Assembly (NCBI RefSeq): GCF_039523075.1
Contig: NZ_BAAAEP010000001.1
Coordinates: 124,001 to 188,000, forward strand
Origin: Caenispirillum bisanense
GTDB lineage: Bacteria > Pseudomonadota > Alphaproteobacteria > Rhodospirillales > Rhodospirillaceae
Reading direction: 5' to 3'
DNA: 64,000 bases
Notes under the pieces: model-generated
What the model saw: only the letters and a program-made list of their open reading frames with translations
Databases searched by the model: none
What the model was told of the DNA's origin: nothing
Translations under genes and position numbers: made by a program
Shown: piece after piece, positions 15,192 through 23,549 of the stretch
Position numbering within the stretch: position 1 is the first letter of the stretch
Layout of the letters: every line of letters begins with the position of its first letter

Positions 15192-16904
15192 TTACTCGGC
15201 GGCGGCGGGGGCGGCCTCGGCGGCGGCCTTCAGGCGGTCGAGCCCGACGCGCTGGGCGAAGTCGCCGAAGCCCTCGCGGCCCTGGCGCTCGGCGGCCCAC
15301 AGGCCGAACAGGCGGCCGAGGGTGGGCGGCACGGCGTCCTGCGGCACGCGCTCCAGCAGCTTGTCGTTGAGGCGGGTGCCCTCGACGGCGCCGCCGACGT
15401 AGATGGCGTAATGGCCGGGGGTGCGGCCGACGAGGCCGATCTCGGCGGTCGACGGACGGGCGCAGCCGTTGGGGCAGCCGGTGATGCGAAGGCTCAGGCG
15501 CTCGCCCCCGAGGCCGCGGCTTTCCAGTTCGCCGTGGATGGCGGCGACGAAGGGATCGCGCACCCGCTCCGCCTCCGCCAGCGCCAGGCCGCAGGTGGGT
15601 AGGGCGGGGCAGGCCAGCGTGGTGAGGGCGAGCGGCGGCAGGTCTTCGGCCAGCGCCACGCCGTGGTTGCGCAGCAGCGCCTCGACGCGCGGGCGGTCGT
15701 CGTCGGCTATGTTGGACAGCAGGATGTCCTGTTCCGGCGTCAGCACCGGGTCGACGGCGAACTGGGCCACCACCTCGCGCAGGGCGGTGCGCAGGCGGAC
15801 CGTCTCGGTGTCCTTGATGCGGCCGCTGGAGACCGGCAGGCCGAGGTACCAGCGGCCGTCGCCCTGCGGGTGCCAGCCCATGTGGTCGGGCACCTGGAAG
15901 GCGGGCGTCGGGCGAGCGTCTTCCAGCGGGGCGCCGTAGAAGCGGTCGAGTTCGGCCTTCACCCAGGCGGCACCCTTGTCTTCCACCACGTACTTGAGGC
16001 GGGCGCGCTTGCGGTCGGTGCGGTTGCCGTGCTCGCGGTGGACGGCGATGACCGCCTCGATGCCGCGGATCAGGTCGTCGGGGCCGACGAAGGCGATGGG
16101 CGTGGCGAGGCGCGGGAACGTGTCGGCCCGGTTGTGGGTCTGGCCGAGCCCGCCGCCGAGGGCGAGGTTGTAGCCCTGCAGCGTATCGCCATCGAACAGG
16201 GCGATGATGGCGAGGTCGTTGGTCAGCACGTCGATGCTGTTGTCGGCCGGGGTGGCGAGGCCGATCTTGAACTTGCGCGGCAGGTAGGTGCGGCCGTAGA
16301 CGGCGTCCTCTTCGTCCGCCCCGTCCTGATCCGGCGGCAGCGGCTCGCCGTCGAGCCAGATCTCGTGATAGGCGCGCGACTTCCAGCCGAAGCGGGCGGA
16401 GATGGCCTTGGCGTCGGCCTCCAGCCGGCGGTGGACCGCATCGGCGATGGGGGCGGGGTGGGTGACGACGTTGCGCACCACATCGCCGCAGGCGCCGAGC
16501 GTGGTCAGCAGGGCGTCGTTGATGCCGCGCACGGTCGCCTTCAGGTCGCCCTTGACGATGCCGTGGAACTGGATGCCCTGCCGCGTGGTGATGCGCAGCG
16601 AACCGTCGGCGTAAGGGTCCGCCAGCGCGTCGAGCGCCAGGTACTGCGCCGCCGTCAGCCGGCCGCCGGGGATCTTGGCGCGGACCATCAGCTGGTATTC
16701 CTTGCTCAGGCCCTGCTGCTTGCGGGCCGTCGCGGTGTCGCGGTCGAAGCCCTGGTAGGAGCCGTGGAACTTCAGCAGCTGATAGGCTTCCTCGGTGAAG
16801 GGCGTCGCCAGGTCGGCCAGTTCGGCGGCCAGACTGCCGCGCAGGCCCCGGCTGTCGGCCTTCATGGCCTCGACGGCGGACAGTTTGGTGCGTTCCTGGG
16901 CCAT
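15192..16904 (-). CDS. cysI: Sulfite reductase hemoprotein (siroheme and [4Fe-4S])
   Basis: CysI catalyses the six-electron reduction of sulfite to sulfide. The 570-residue protein has the duplicated ferredoxin-like/SiR folds and the coupled siroheme/[4Fe-4S] ligands at Cys432 and Cys438 (TLACPALPTC) and Cys477 and Cys481 (TGCPNGC), giving the classic CX5C...CX3C arrangement. Its length equals that of the usual CysI. It is the first gene of the operon, 262 nt downstream of the next gene's stop, with AAGGAGG just before the ATG. The leader holds a promoter, a SAM-II aptamer and a terminator. No cysJ is present, so the adjacent reductase and ferredoxin probably supply electrons. Confidence 0.95.
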   Translation of the reverse strand: MAQERTKLSAVEAMKADSRGLRGSLAAELADLATPFTEEAYQLLKFHGSYQGFDRDTATARKQQGLSKEYQLMVRAKIPGGRLTAAQYLALDALADPYADGSLRITTRQGIQFHGIVKGDLKATVRGINDALLTTLGACGDVVRNVVTHPAPIADAVHRRLEADAKAISARFGWKSRAYHEIWLDGEPLPPDQDGADEEDAVYGRTYLPRKFKIGLATPADNSIDVLTNDLAIIALFDGDTLQGYNLALGGGLGQTHNRADTFPRLATPIAFVGPDDLIRGIEAVIAVHREHGNRTDRKRARLKYVVEDKGAAWVKAELDRFYGAPLEDARPTPAFQVPDHMGWHPQGDGRWYLGLPVSSGRIKDTETVRLRTALREVVAQFAVDPVLTPEQDILLSNIADDDRPRVEALLRNHGVALAEDLPPLALTTLACPALPTCGLALAEAERVRDPFVAAIHGELESRGLGGERLSLRITGCPNGCARPSTAEIGLVGRTPGHYAIYVGGAVEGTRLNDKLLERVPQDAVPPTLGRLFGLWAAERQGREGFGDFAQRVGLDRLKAAAEAAPAAAE

Positions 16905-16928
16905 GGGACCTCCTTCGCGCAGGCAAGG

Positions 16929-16948
16929 GTCGGGCGTTGGCGCCCGAC
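16929..16948 (-). promoter_or_regulatory. Leader hairpin close to the cysI ribosome binding site
   Basis: GTCGGGCG (16929-16936) and CGCCCGAC (16941-16948) form a perfect 8-bp stem with a TTGG loop. It ends about 15 nt before the AAGGAGG of cysI. It could stabilise or modulate the leader past the terminator. No function is shown. Confidence 0.5.
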
Positions 16949-16997
16949 AGGGGGCGCGGCGGGTGGCGGACAGTCGTCGGTCAGACCGAAAGCAAAG

Positions 16998-17027
16998 AAA
17001 AAACCGCCGCAGCTTGCAGCCGGGCGG
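16998..17027 (-). terminator. cysI leader: Intrinsic terminator in the cysI leader (riboswitch expression platform)
   Basis: On the minus strand a stem CCGCC/GGCGG (17027-17023 and 17008-17004), extended by four more pairs with one bulge around a TGCAA loop, is followed immediately by six T residues (17003-16998). It lies about 10 nt after the SAM-II aptamer and 94 nt before the cysI start, so it would end transcription before the operon. Confidence 0.88.
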
Positions 17028-17037
17028 TCTGGACCCG

Positions 17038-17091
17038 TCGCTTTAGCTGCATTTGTAACGCGCCCGCAAGCTGATGCTCAAATCGGCGCCG
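17038..17091 (-). ncRNA. cysI leader: SAM-II riboswitch aptamer
   Basis: Read on the minus strand, the leader has the SAM-II signature in order: GCGCC (P1 5' strand), GATTTGA loop, GCTTGC, GGCGC (P1 3' strand), then AAATGCAGCTAAAGC, which forms the pseudoknot strand. It aligns almost element by element with the known alphaproteobacterial metX SAM-II aptamer as I remember it. It sits between a good promoter and an intrinsic terminator, so SAM binding is expected to turn down the sulfate-assimilation operon. The signature is seen directly; the direction of control is inferred. Confidence 0.9.
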
Positions 17092-17098
17092 TCCCCCT

Positions 17099-17127
17099 TA
17101 ACTACGATGAGCCGAGGGGGAAGTCAA
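17099..17127 (-). promoter_or_regulatory. Promoter of the cysI sulfur-assimilation operon
   Basis: Minus-strand TTGACT (17127-17122) and TAGTTA (17104-17099) are separated by exactly 17 nt. The predicted transcription start is about 7 nt further on, at the GGGGGACGG run that directly precedes the SAM-II aptamer. Confidence 0.7.
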
Positions 17128-17166
17128 CAGACATAAACAACAAAAATCTGTGGTTAAATAAATGAA

Positions 17167-17826
17167 CTACGCAATCTCGGTGTGATTTTCGGGGCGGGGG
17201 AGGCGTCCGCGGGCGAGGCCGGCGAAGAACATGTCGATCATCGCCGGGGCGTCGCAGCGCAGGTCCAGCGGCCCGCCGCAGCGCAGGGCCAGCATGTGGA
17301 TGCCGATGACGAAGGCATGCACGGCGGAGGAGGCGAGGGCGGGGTCCACCTCCGGAGGCAGTTCGCCGCTGGCGCGGCAGCGTTCCAGCACCCGGCGGAT
17401 CTCGGCCACCAGCCGCTGGCCCTTGGCGTCGAAATGGTCCTGCACCGGCTGCATCTCGCCCACCAGTTCGGTACCCTGGATGAGGATGGTGAACACCCGC
17501 TGGCGCTGGGTGTCCTCGGCCAGTTCCTCGAACACCCGGCGGAACACCTGGCGGGTGCGGTCGAGCAGGTCGCGTTCGCCGGCATCGGCCTCGGCGATGT
17601 CCGCCAGCAGGTGGTCGATGGGCGACTCGACGCGGTGGATGAGCGCCGTCAGCACGTCGGCCTTGTTGCGGAAGTGCCAGTACAGCGCCCCGCGGGTTAC
17701 CCCGGCGGCGCGGGAAATTTCGTCCAGCGTTGTCCGCGCCACCCCCTTTTCAAAGAAGATCGCCTCCGCCGCATCCAGGATCGCATCCCGCGTCAGCTCG
17801 GCTTCCGCCTTGGTCTTGCGCGCCAT
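17167..17826 (-). CDS. acrR: AcrR/TtgR-type TetR-family repressor of the RND pump
   Basis: The 219-residue protein starts MARKTKAEAELTRDAILDAA, closely matching the AcrR N terminus, and has the TetR helix-turn-helix (TTLDEISRAAGVTRGALYWHFRNKADV, about residues 32-58), with a C-terminal ligand-binding/dimer domain. AcrR proteins repress multidrug RND pump genes and are released by drugs. It is divergent from acrAB with a strong palindromic operator between them. I chose the Met at 17826 for its match to AcrR. An in-frame Met 7 codons upstream is also possible. Confidence 0.92.
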   Translation of the reverse strand: MARKTKAEAELTRDAILDAAEAIFFEKGVARTTLDEISRAAGVTRGALYWHFRNKADVLTALIHRVESPIDHLLADIAEADAGERDLLDRTRQVFRRVFEELAEDTQRQRVFTILIQGTELVGEMQPVQDHFDAKGQRLVAEIRRVLERCRASGELPPEVDPALASSAVHAFVIGIHMLALRCGGPLDLRCDAPAMIDMFFAGLARGRLPRPENHTEIA

Positions 17827-17900
17827 TGCCGTTCCCGCCTTGGCCATTCCACTCCGCAGAACGGGATATAGCGCCCCGGGCGGAGGCTGTCGAGGCTCTT

Positions 17901-17920
17901 TACAAACATCCATGTATGTA
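17901..17920. promoter_or_regulatory. AcrR-type operator
   Basis: TACAAACAT (17901-17909) and ATGTATGTA (17912-17920) form an inverted repeat with 8 of 9 positions matching. The half-site TACATACAT is the half-site of the E. coli AcrR operator. It lies midway between the repressor start (17826) and the pump adaptor start (17966). A possible rightward promoter, TTTACA (17899-17904) with TAAATT (17923-17928), overlaps it. Confidence 0.85.
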
Positions 17921-17965
17921 TCTAAATTCGCCGCCACGAGAGTCATGCGACGAAGGACCAGGATC

Positions 17966-19198
17966 ATGGGGCACGAGCGTGCAACGAAGGGGCGCCTGAC
18001 GCGCCTTGCCGGGGTGGTGGCGATGGTGGCGGCGCTGGCCGCCTGTGACGAGGGTGCCGGCGGTGCCCAGGCGGCGGCCACGCCCGGCGCGCCGCCGCCG
18101 CCGGCGGTGACCGTGCAGCAGGTGACGCTGACCGACGTGCCGCTCACCCGCGAATACGCCGGCCGCACCCAGGGCGCGCGGGAGGTGCAGGTGCGGGCGC
18201 GGGTGGCCGGCATCCTGCTGGAGCGCACTTATGTGGAAGGGCAGGCGGTGGCCCAGGGCGACCTGCTGTTCCGCATCGACCCGCAGCCGTTCCAGGTGCG
18301 CCTGAACGCCGCCGAGGCCGGGTTGCAGCAGTCGCGCGCTGGCCTGCGGCAGGCGGAACGCAACTGGGCCCGGGTGGCGGAGCTGTGGCAGTCGCGCACC
18401 ATCAGCGCTCGCACCCGCGACGATGCCCAGGCGGAACTGGACCTGGCCCGCGCCGCCGTCGCCGCCGCCGAGGCGGAAGTGGCTTCGGCCCGCATCGACC
18501 TCGGCTACACCACCGTCGAGGCGCCGATTTCCGGCGTCACCAGCCTGGAAGACCTGCCCGAGGGCAGTCTGGTCGGCACCGGCGCCGACAACGGCCTGCT
18601 GACCACCATCACCCAGCTGGACCCGCTGCACGTCGTCTTCGCCATGCCGGAGGCGGAGCGCATGCGGGAACGCGGCCTGCTGGAAAGCGGCCGCGCCAGC
18701 CGCGAGGGCGAGGACGGCCGGGTGGCGGTGGAAATCGTGCTCGGCGACGGCAGCGTGCATCCGCAGGAAGGGTGGGTGGACTTCACCGCCAGCGGCGTCG
18801 ACCCCAACACCGGCACCATCCGCGCCCGCGCCATCGTGCCCAACCCCGATCACCGCCTGCTGCCCGGCCAGTTCGTGCGCGTGCGGGCCAAGGGGCTGGT
18901 GCAGAACGGCGTCGCGCTCATCCCCGACAAGGCGCTGATGCAGGGGCCGCAGGGTCCGTTCGTCTACGTCGTCGACGGCGAGGACAAGGCGCAGCCGCGC
19001 CCGGTGACCGCCGGCGCGCTGGTGGATGGCGCACGGGTGATCGAGGCCGGGCTCGCCACCGGCGACCGCGTCATCACCGGCGGCGTCATCAAGGTGCGGC
19101 CGGGTGCGCCGGTGCAGGCTGTCTCGGCCACCGCCGCGGCGCCCGATGGCGGCACCGGCACCGGCACCGGCGAGCAGCAGCAGGAGGCCCGGCGATGA
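17966..19198 (+). CDS. acrA: RND efflux pump periplasmic adaptor lipoprotein
   Basis: This 410-residue membrane-fusion protein links the inner-membrane RND pump to an outer-membrane channel. It has a lipoprotein signal with a LAAC lipobox (Cys27), a barrel-sandwich/lipoyl hybrid (VRARVAGILLERTYVEGQAV), a coiled-coil hairpin (about residues 110-165, Ala/Glu/Arg-rich), and a C-terminal beta-barrel and membrane-proximal domain (LPGQFVRVRAKG). The Met at 17966 is chosen because it starts a proper lipoprotein signal and has AGGA-type spacing; a Met 7 codons earlier is possible. Its stop overlaps the start of the pump gene (ATGA). No TolC-like gene is adjacent. Confidence 0.93.
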   Translation: MGHERATKGRLTRLAGVVAMVAALAACDEGAGGAQAAATPGAPPPPAVTVQQVTLTDVPLTREYAGRTQGAREVQVRARVAGILLERTYVEGQAVAQGDLLFRIDPQPFQVRLNAAEAGLQQSRAGLRQAERNWARVAELWQSRTISARTRDDAQAELDLARAAVAAAEAEVASARIDLGYTTVEAPISGVTSLEDLPEGSLVGTGADNGLLTTITQLDPLHVVFAMPEAERMRERGLLESGRASREGEDGRVAVEIVLGDGSVHPQEGWVDFTASGVDPNTGTIRARAIVPNPDHRLLPGQFVRVRAKGLVQNGVALIPDKALMQGPQGPFVYVVDGEDKAQPRPVTAGALVDGARVIEAGLATGDRVITGGVIKVRPGAPVQAVSATAAAPDGGTGTGTGEQQQEARR

Positions 19199-22100
19199 TC
19201 GCCCGCTTCTTCATCGACCGGCCCGTCTTCGCGACGGTGCTGTCCATCATCATCGTCATCGCCGGTCTGGCCGCCATGCGCGGCCTGCCGGTGGAGCAGT
19301 ACCCGCAGCTGGTGCCGCCGGAAGTCAACGTCAGCGCCAGCTACCCCGGTGCCAGCGCCGAGGTGATCGCCGAGACCGTGGCGGCGCCGCTGGAACAGCA
19401 GATCAACGGCGTCGACAGCATGATCTACATGCGGTCGTCCAACTCCGACGCCGGCACCATGTCGCTGACGGTGACCTTCGAGGTCGGCACCGACCCCGAT
19501 CAGGCCACCATCGACGTCAACAACCGCGTGCAGGCGGCGCTCGCCACCCTGCCGGAGGAAGTGCGCCGCCAGGGCGTGCAGGTGACCAAGCGGTCCAGTT
19601 CCATCCTGCAGGTGGTGACCATGCAGTCGCCGGACGGCACCCACGACCCGGTGTTCGTCTCCAACTACGCCCTTCTCAACGTGCTGGACGAGCTGAAGCG
19701 CACGCCGGGCGTCGGCGATGCCTCGCTGTTCGGGGCCAAGGACTATTCCATGCGCATCTGGCTGCGGCCGGACAAGCTGGCCCAGTACGACCTGACGCCC
19801 GCCGACGTGGCGGCGGCGGTGCGCGAGCAGAACGCCCAGTTCGCCGCCGGCAAGTTCGGCCAGGAACCCATTGCCGACGCCCACGCCTTCACCTACAGCG
19901 TCCGCACCCAGGGCCGGCTGGCGGAGGCGGAGGAGTTTGCCGACATCATCCTGCGCTCCGACGCCTCCGGCGCCGCGCTGCGGCTGGGCGACGTGGCGCG
20001 CATCGAACTGGGGGCGCAGGACTATTCCTTCACCGCCACCTACAACGGCGGCCCGGCCATCGCCATGGGTATCTACCTGCAGCCCGGCGCCAACGCCCTG
20101 CAGACGGCGGAGGCGGTGAAGGCGACCATGGAACGGGTGGCGCAGCGCTTCCCCGACGGTCTGGACTACGCCGTGCCGTTCGACACCACCCGCTTCGTGC
20201 AGGTGTCCATCGACGAGGTCGTCATGACCTTCATCGAGGCGCTGGTGCTGGTGGTGCTGGTGGTCTTCCTGTTCCTGCAGAACCTGCGTGCCACCATCAT
20301 CCCGCTGCTGGCGGTGCCGGTGTCGATCATCGGCACCTTCGCCGGCCTTTACCTGATGGGCTTCTCCATCAACCTGCTGACGCTGTTCGCCATGGTGCTG
20401 GCCATCGGCATCGTGGTCGACGACGCCATCGTGGTGCTGGAGAACGTCGAGCGCGTCATGACGACGGAGAAGAAAAGCCCCCGCGACGCCGCCATCCAGG
20501 CCATGCAGGAGGTGACCGGGCCGGTCATCGCCATCGTGCTGGTGCTGTGCGCGGTGTTCATTCCGGTTGCCTTCCTCGGCGGCCTCACCGGCGTCATGTA
20601 CAAGCAGTTCGCCATCACCATCGCCGTGTCGGTGGCCATTTCGGGCATCGTCGCCCTGACCCTGACGCCGGCCCTCTGCGCCCTGATGCTGAAGCCCGGC
20701 CATCACGAGCCGGCGGCGCCGTTCCGCTGGTTCAACGCCGCCTTCGACCGCGCCACCAGCGGCTATCTGGCCGGGGTGCGGCTGTTCCTGAAGCGCGCCG
20801 GGCTCGGCCTGATGCTGTGTCTGGCCATGCTGGGCGCCACCTGGCACCTGTTCGACCGCATCCCCGGCACCCTGGTTCCGGAGGAAGACCAGGGCGTGCT
20901 GTTCTCCATCGCCATGCTGCCGCCGGCCTCGTCCCTCAGCCGCACCGAGGCAGAGATGACCAAGCTGACCGACATGCTGCTGGCGCAGGAGACGGTGGAC
21001 TCGGTGGTCACCTTCGCCGGCTTCGACCTGCTGTCCAGCTCGCAGAAGACCAGCGCCGGCGTCAGCTTCGTGTCGCTGAAGGACTGGTCGGAGCGCACCG
21101 CGCGGCAGGATGATGCCCGCGTGCTGGCCGGTACCCTCTCCGGCATGGCGGCCATGACCTCGCAGGAGGCGCTGGCCTTCATGATCAACCCGCCGCCCAT
21201 CATGGGCATGAGCACCACCGGCGGCTTTGAGGTCTACCTGCAAAACCGCGCCGGCGACGATGCCGCCGGGCTGGCGGAGGTCACCAACCGGCTGGTCGCC
21301 GCCGCCAACCAGCGGCCCGATCTGGCGGGCGTGCGCACCACCTTCAACACCGCCGTGCCGCAGTACTACATCGACCTCGACCGCGCCAAGGCGAAGGCCC
21401 TCGGCGTTCCCATCGACAGCGTGTTCGCCACCATGCAGAGCACCTTCGGCTCGCTCTATGTGAACGACTTCACGCTCTACGGCCGCACCTTCCGCGTCAG
21501 CCTGCAATCGGAGTCCGACTTCCGCGCCAAGCCGGAGGATCTGCGCCATGTCTTCGTGCGCTCCGCCGGCGGCGACATGATCCCGCTCGACGCCCTGGTG
21601 ACCGTCAAGCGGGTGACCGGGCCGGACCTGATGGAGCGCTACAACGTCTTCCCCGCCGCCAAGATCACCGGCGACCCGGCGCCGGGCGTCAGCTCCGGTC
21701 AGGCGCTGGCGGCCTTCCAGGCGGTGGCGGCGGAGGTGCTGCCGGAGAACTACACCCTCGGCTGGGTCGGCACCGCGTACCAGGAGGTGACGACGGAAGG
21801 CACCTCGGCCATCGCCTTCGTGCTCGGCCTGGTCATGGTGTTCCTCATCCTCGCCGCCCAGTACGAACGCTGGAGCCTGCCGCTGGCGGTGGTGACGGCG
21901 GTGCCGTTCGCCGTGTTCGGGGCGCTGCTGGCCATCTGGCTGCGCGGCACCGCCAACGACGTCTACTTCCAGATCGGCCTGGTGACGCTCATCGGCCTCG
22001 CCTCGAAGAACGCCATCCTGATCGTCGAGTTCGCCTCGCTGAAGCGGCGCGAGGGGCTGTCGGTGAAGGAGGCGGCGATCGAGGCGGCGCGCCTGCGCTT

Positions 22101-22353
22101 CCGGCCGATCATCATGACGTCGCTGGCCTTCATCCTCGGCTGCGTGCCGCTGGCGCTGTCGAGCGGCGCCGGCTCGGCCAGCCGCCATTCCATCGGCACC
22201 GGCGTCATCGGCGGCATGCTGGCGGCCACCTTCCTCGCCACCCTGTTCGTGCCGATGTTCTTCATGCTGGTGGAGAGCCTGCGCGAACGGCGGGAACGCC
22301 GCCGCGCCGCCGCCGCTCAGGCGCCGGAGACGGAGGTGCCCTCGGCCGGCTGA
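19195..22353 (+). CDS. acrB: RND multidrug efflux transporter, AcrB/MexB (HAE1) type
   Basis: The 1052-residue protein is a proton-driven drug efflux pump of the HAE1 family. It begins with the classic MIARFFIDRPVFATVLSI first helix, has PVEQYPQLVPP and YPGASAEVIAETV motifs, duplicated six-helix halves each with a large periplasmic loop, and the TM4 sequence AIGIVVDDAIVVLENVER with the paired Asp residues of the proton relay. The GASGVP-type second-half motifs are replaced by SSGAGSASRHSIGTGVIGGM, which is normal. It starts in an ATGA overlap with acrA. Its last 37 nt overlap the convergent oxidoreductase gene. Regulation is through the AcrR operator. Confidence 0.95.
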   Translation: MIARFFIDRPVFATVLSIIIVIAGLAAMRGLPVEQYPQLVPPEVNVSASYPGASAEVIAETVAAPLEQQINGVDSMIYMRSSNSDAGTMSLTVTFEVGTDPDQATIDVNNRVQAALATLPEEVRRQGVQVTKRSSSILQVVTMQSPDGTHDPVFVSNYALLNVLDELKRTPGVGDASLFGAKDYSMRIWLRPDKLAQYDLTPADVAAAVREQNAQFAAGKFGQEPIADAHAFTYSVRTQGRLAEAEEFADIILRSDASGAALRLGDVARIELGAQDYSFTATYNGGPAIAMGIYLQPGANALQTAEAVKATMERVAQRFPDGLDYAVPFDTTRFVQVSIDEVVMTFIEALVLVVLVVFLFLQNLRATIIPLLAVPVSIIGTFAGLYLMGFSINLLTLFAMVLAIGIVVDDAIVVLENVERVMTTEKKSPRDAAIQAMQEVTGPVIAIVLVLCAVFIPVAFLGGLTGVMYKQFAITIAVSVAISGIVALTLTPALCALMLKPGHHEPAAPFRWFNAAFDRATSGYLAGVRLFLKRAGLGLMLCLAMLGATWHLFDRIPGTLVPEEDQGVLFSIAMLPPASSLSRTEAEMTKLTDMLLAQETVDSVVTFAGFDLLSSSQKTSAGVSFVSLKDWSERTARQDDARVLAGTLSGMAAMTSQEALAFMINPPPIMGMSTTGGFEVYLQNRAGDDAAGLAEVTNRLVAAANQRPDLAGVRTTFNTAVPQYYIDLDRAKAKALGVPIDSVFATMQSTFGSLYVNDFTLYGRTFRVSLQSESDFRAKPEDLRHVFVRSAGGDMIPLDALVTVKRVTGPDLMERYNVFPAAKITGDPAPGVSSGQALAAFQAVAAEVLPENYTLGWVGTAYQEVTTEGTSAIAFVLGLVMVFLILAAQYERWSLPLAVVTAVPFAVFGALLAIWLRGTANDVYFQIGLVTLIGLASKNAILIVEFASLKRREGLSVKEAAIEAARLRFRPIIMTSLAFILGCVPLALSSGAGSASRHSIGTGVIGGMLAATFLATLFVPMFFMLVESLRERRERRRAAAAQAPETEVPSAG

Positions 22354-23510
22354 TCCGGCCCGGTCGCGGCGGCGGCAGGGAGGGACTGATAGGCTGCCAT
22401 CCAGCGGCGGTCGATGCGGTCCTTCCACCGCCACACCCAGTGGCCGGCGACGGCGAACGGTCCCCAGGCGGCCACCGCCCGGCCGTCGCCGGTGCCGATG
22501 AGGGCGAGGAAACGGCGCTGAGGCCTGAACGGCTGCGGCGCCGTTCCAATGAGCAGCCGGCGCAGGTTGGCGGCCAGCGGCGGACCTTGCCGCACCGCCA
22601 TGACGCCGGCCTTGGGGCGGCGGTGGGCGACCATGGTGGCGACGTCGCCGGCGGCCAGGATGCGCGGGTCGGTCTCGCTTTGCAGGGTGGGGCCGACGCG
22701 GATGAAGCCGGCTTCGTCGAGGGCGAGGCCGGTCGCCCGCAGCCAGGGCGCCCCGGCCGCCTGGGTCGCCCACAGGCAGTCGTCAAAGGGCAGGGTGCGG
22801 CCGTCGGCGAGCCGCAGCCGCCCGGCCTCCACCCGCGCCACCGGCGCCTGTTCCTCCACTGCAATGCCGCGCGCCGCCGCCGTCGCCAGCAGCAGGCGGC
22901 GAGCCCGCGGCGGACCGCCCGCCAGCACCCGGCCGGCGGTGACCAGCGTCGCCGTCGCCCGGCCGCGCAGGCGGTGTTCGGCGCACAGGGCGACCTCGAT
23001 CCCCGCCGCGCCGCCGCCGACCACCGCCAGGGCCAGCGGCCGGGGCGCCGCCTCCGCCCGCTCCACCACCGCCTGCCAGCGCGCCGACAGGTGGTCCACC
23101 GGCTTGAGCGGGGTGGCATGGCTGAGGGCGCCGGGCACGTCGTCGGTGCGCGGGGTGGAGCCGATGTCCAGCGACAGCAGGTCGTAGGGCAGGGCGGTGC
23201 CGTCCTCCAGGTGCAGCAGGCGGGCGTTCCGGTCGATGCCCACCGCCTCCGCCACCACCAGCCGGGCGCCGGCGAAGGCGGCCAGGCGGGCGAGGTCGAG
23301 GTGGCATTGAGCATGGCTGTAGAAGCCCGCCATGTGGCCGGGCAGCATGCCGGAATAGGGGGTTTCCCGCCGCCGCGACACCAGTGTCAGGCGCACGCCG
23401 GCCATGGGCCGCTCGCCGAACGCCTTCAGCACGTAGACATGGCTGTGGCCGCCGCCCACCAGCACCAGATGGCGGCCGTGATCCGTCGTTCCTGTGCCGC
23501 TTTCCGCCAC
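22317..23510 (-). CDS. FAD-dependent oxidoreductase of the SelD-N-terminal-domain type
   Basis: The 397-residue protein is an NDH2-like pyridine nucleotide-disulfide oxidoreductase. It has an FAD loop VLVGGGHSHVYVLKAF near residue 17, the RRRETPYSGMLPGHMAGFYS segment, a second nucleotide loop LAVVGGGAAGIEVAL near residue 165, and the ILAAGDVATM closing motif. This pattern matches the family found fused to the N terminus of some selenide-water dikinases, here as a free-standing protein. Its substrate is not established. The start is GTG with a GGGAGGGG stretch upstream. It is 39 nt upstream-adjacent to hutG's stop and converges on acrB with a 37-nt overlap. Confidence 0.8.
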   Translation of the reverse strand: MAESGTGTTDHGRHLVLVGGGHSHVYVLKAFGERPMAGVRLTLVSRRRETPYSGMLPGHMAGFYSHAQCHLDLARLAAFAGARLVVAEAVGIDRNARLLHLEDGTALPYDLLSLDIGSTPRTDDVPGALSHATPLKPVDHLSARWQAVVERAEAAPRPLALAVVGGGAAGIEVALCAEHRLRGRATATLVTAGRVLAGGPPRARRLLLATAAARGIAVEEQAPVARVEAGRLRLADGRTLPFDDCLWATQAAGAPWLRATGLALDEAGFIRVGPTLQSETDPRILAAGDVATMVAHRRPKAGVMAVRQGPPLAANLRRLLIGTAPQPFRPQRRFLALIGTGDGRAVAAWGPFAVAGHWVWRWKDRIDRRWMAAYQSLPAAAATGPDQPAEGTSVSGA

Positions 23511-23549
23511 CGCCGCCCCTCCCGCAGACCGTCCGCGGGCATGGTAGCG

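Noticed and set aside
18964..22773. A 1269-codon open frame on the minus strand opposite acrA/acrB
   Set aside because: It is a composition shadow of the RND pump gene with low-complexity His/Arg/Gly protein and no family resemblance.
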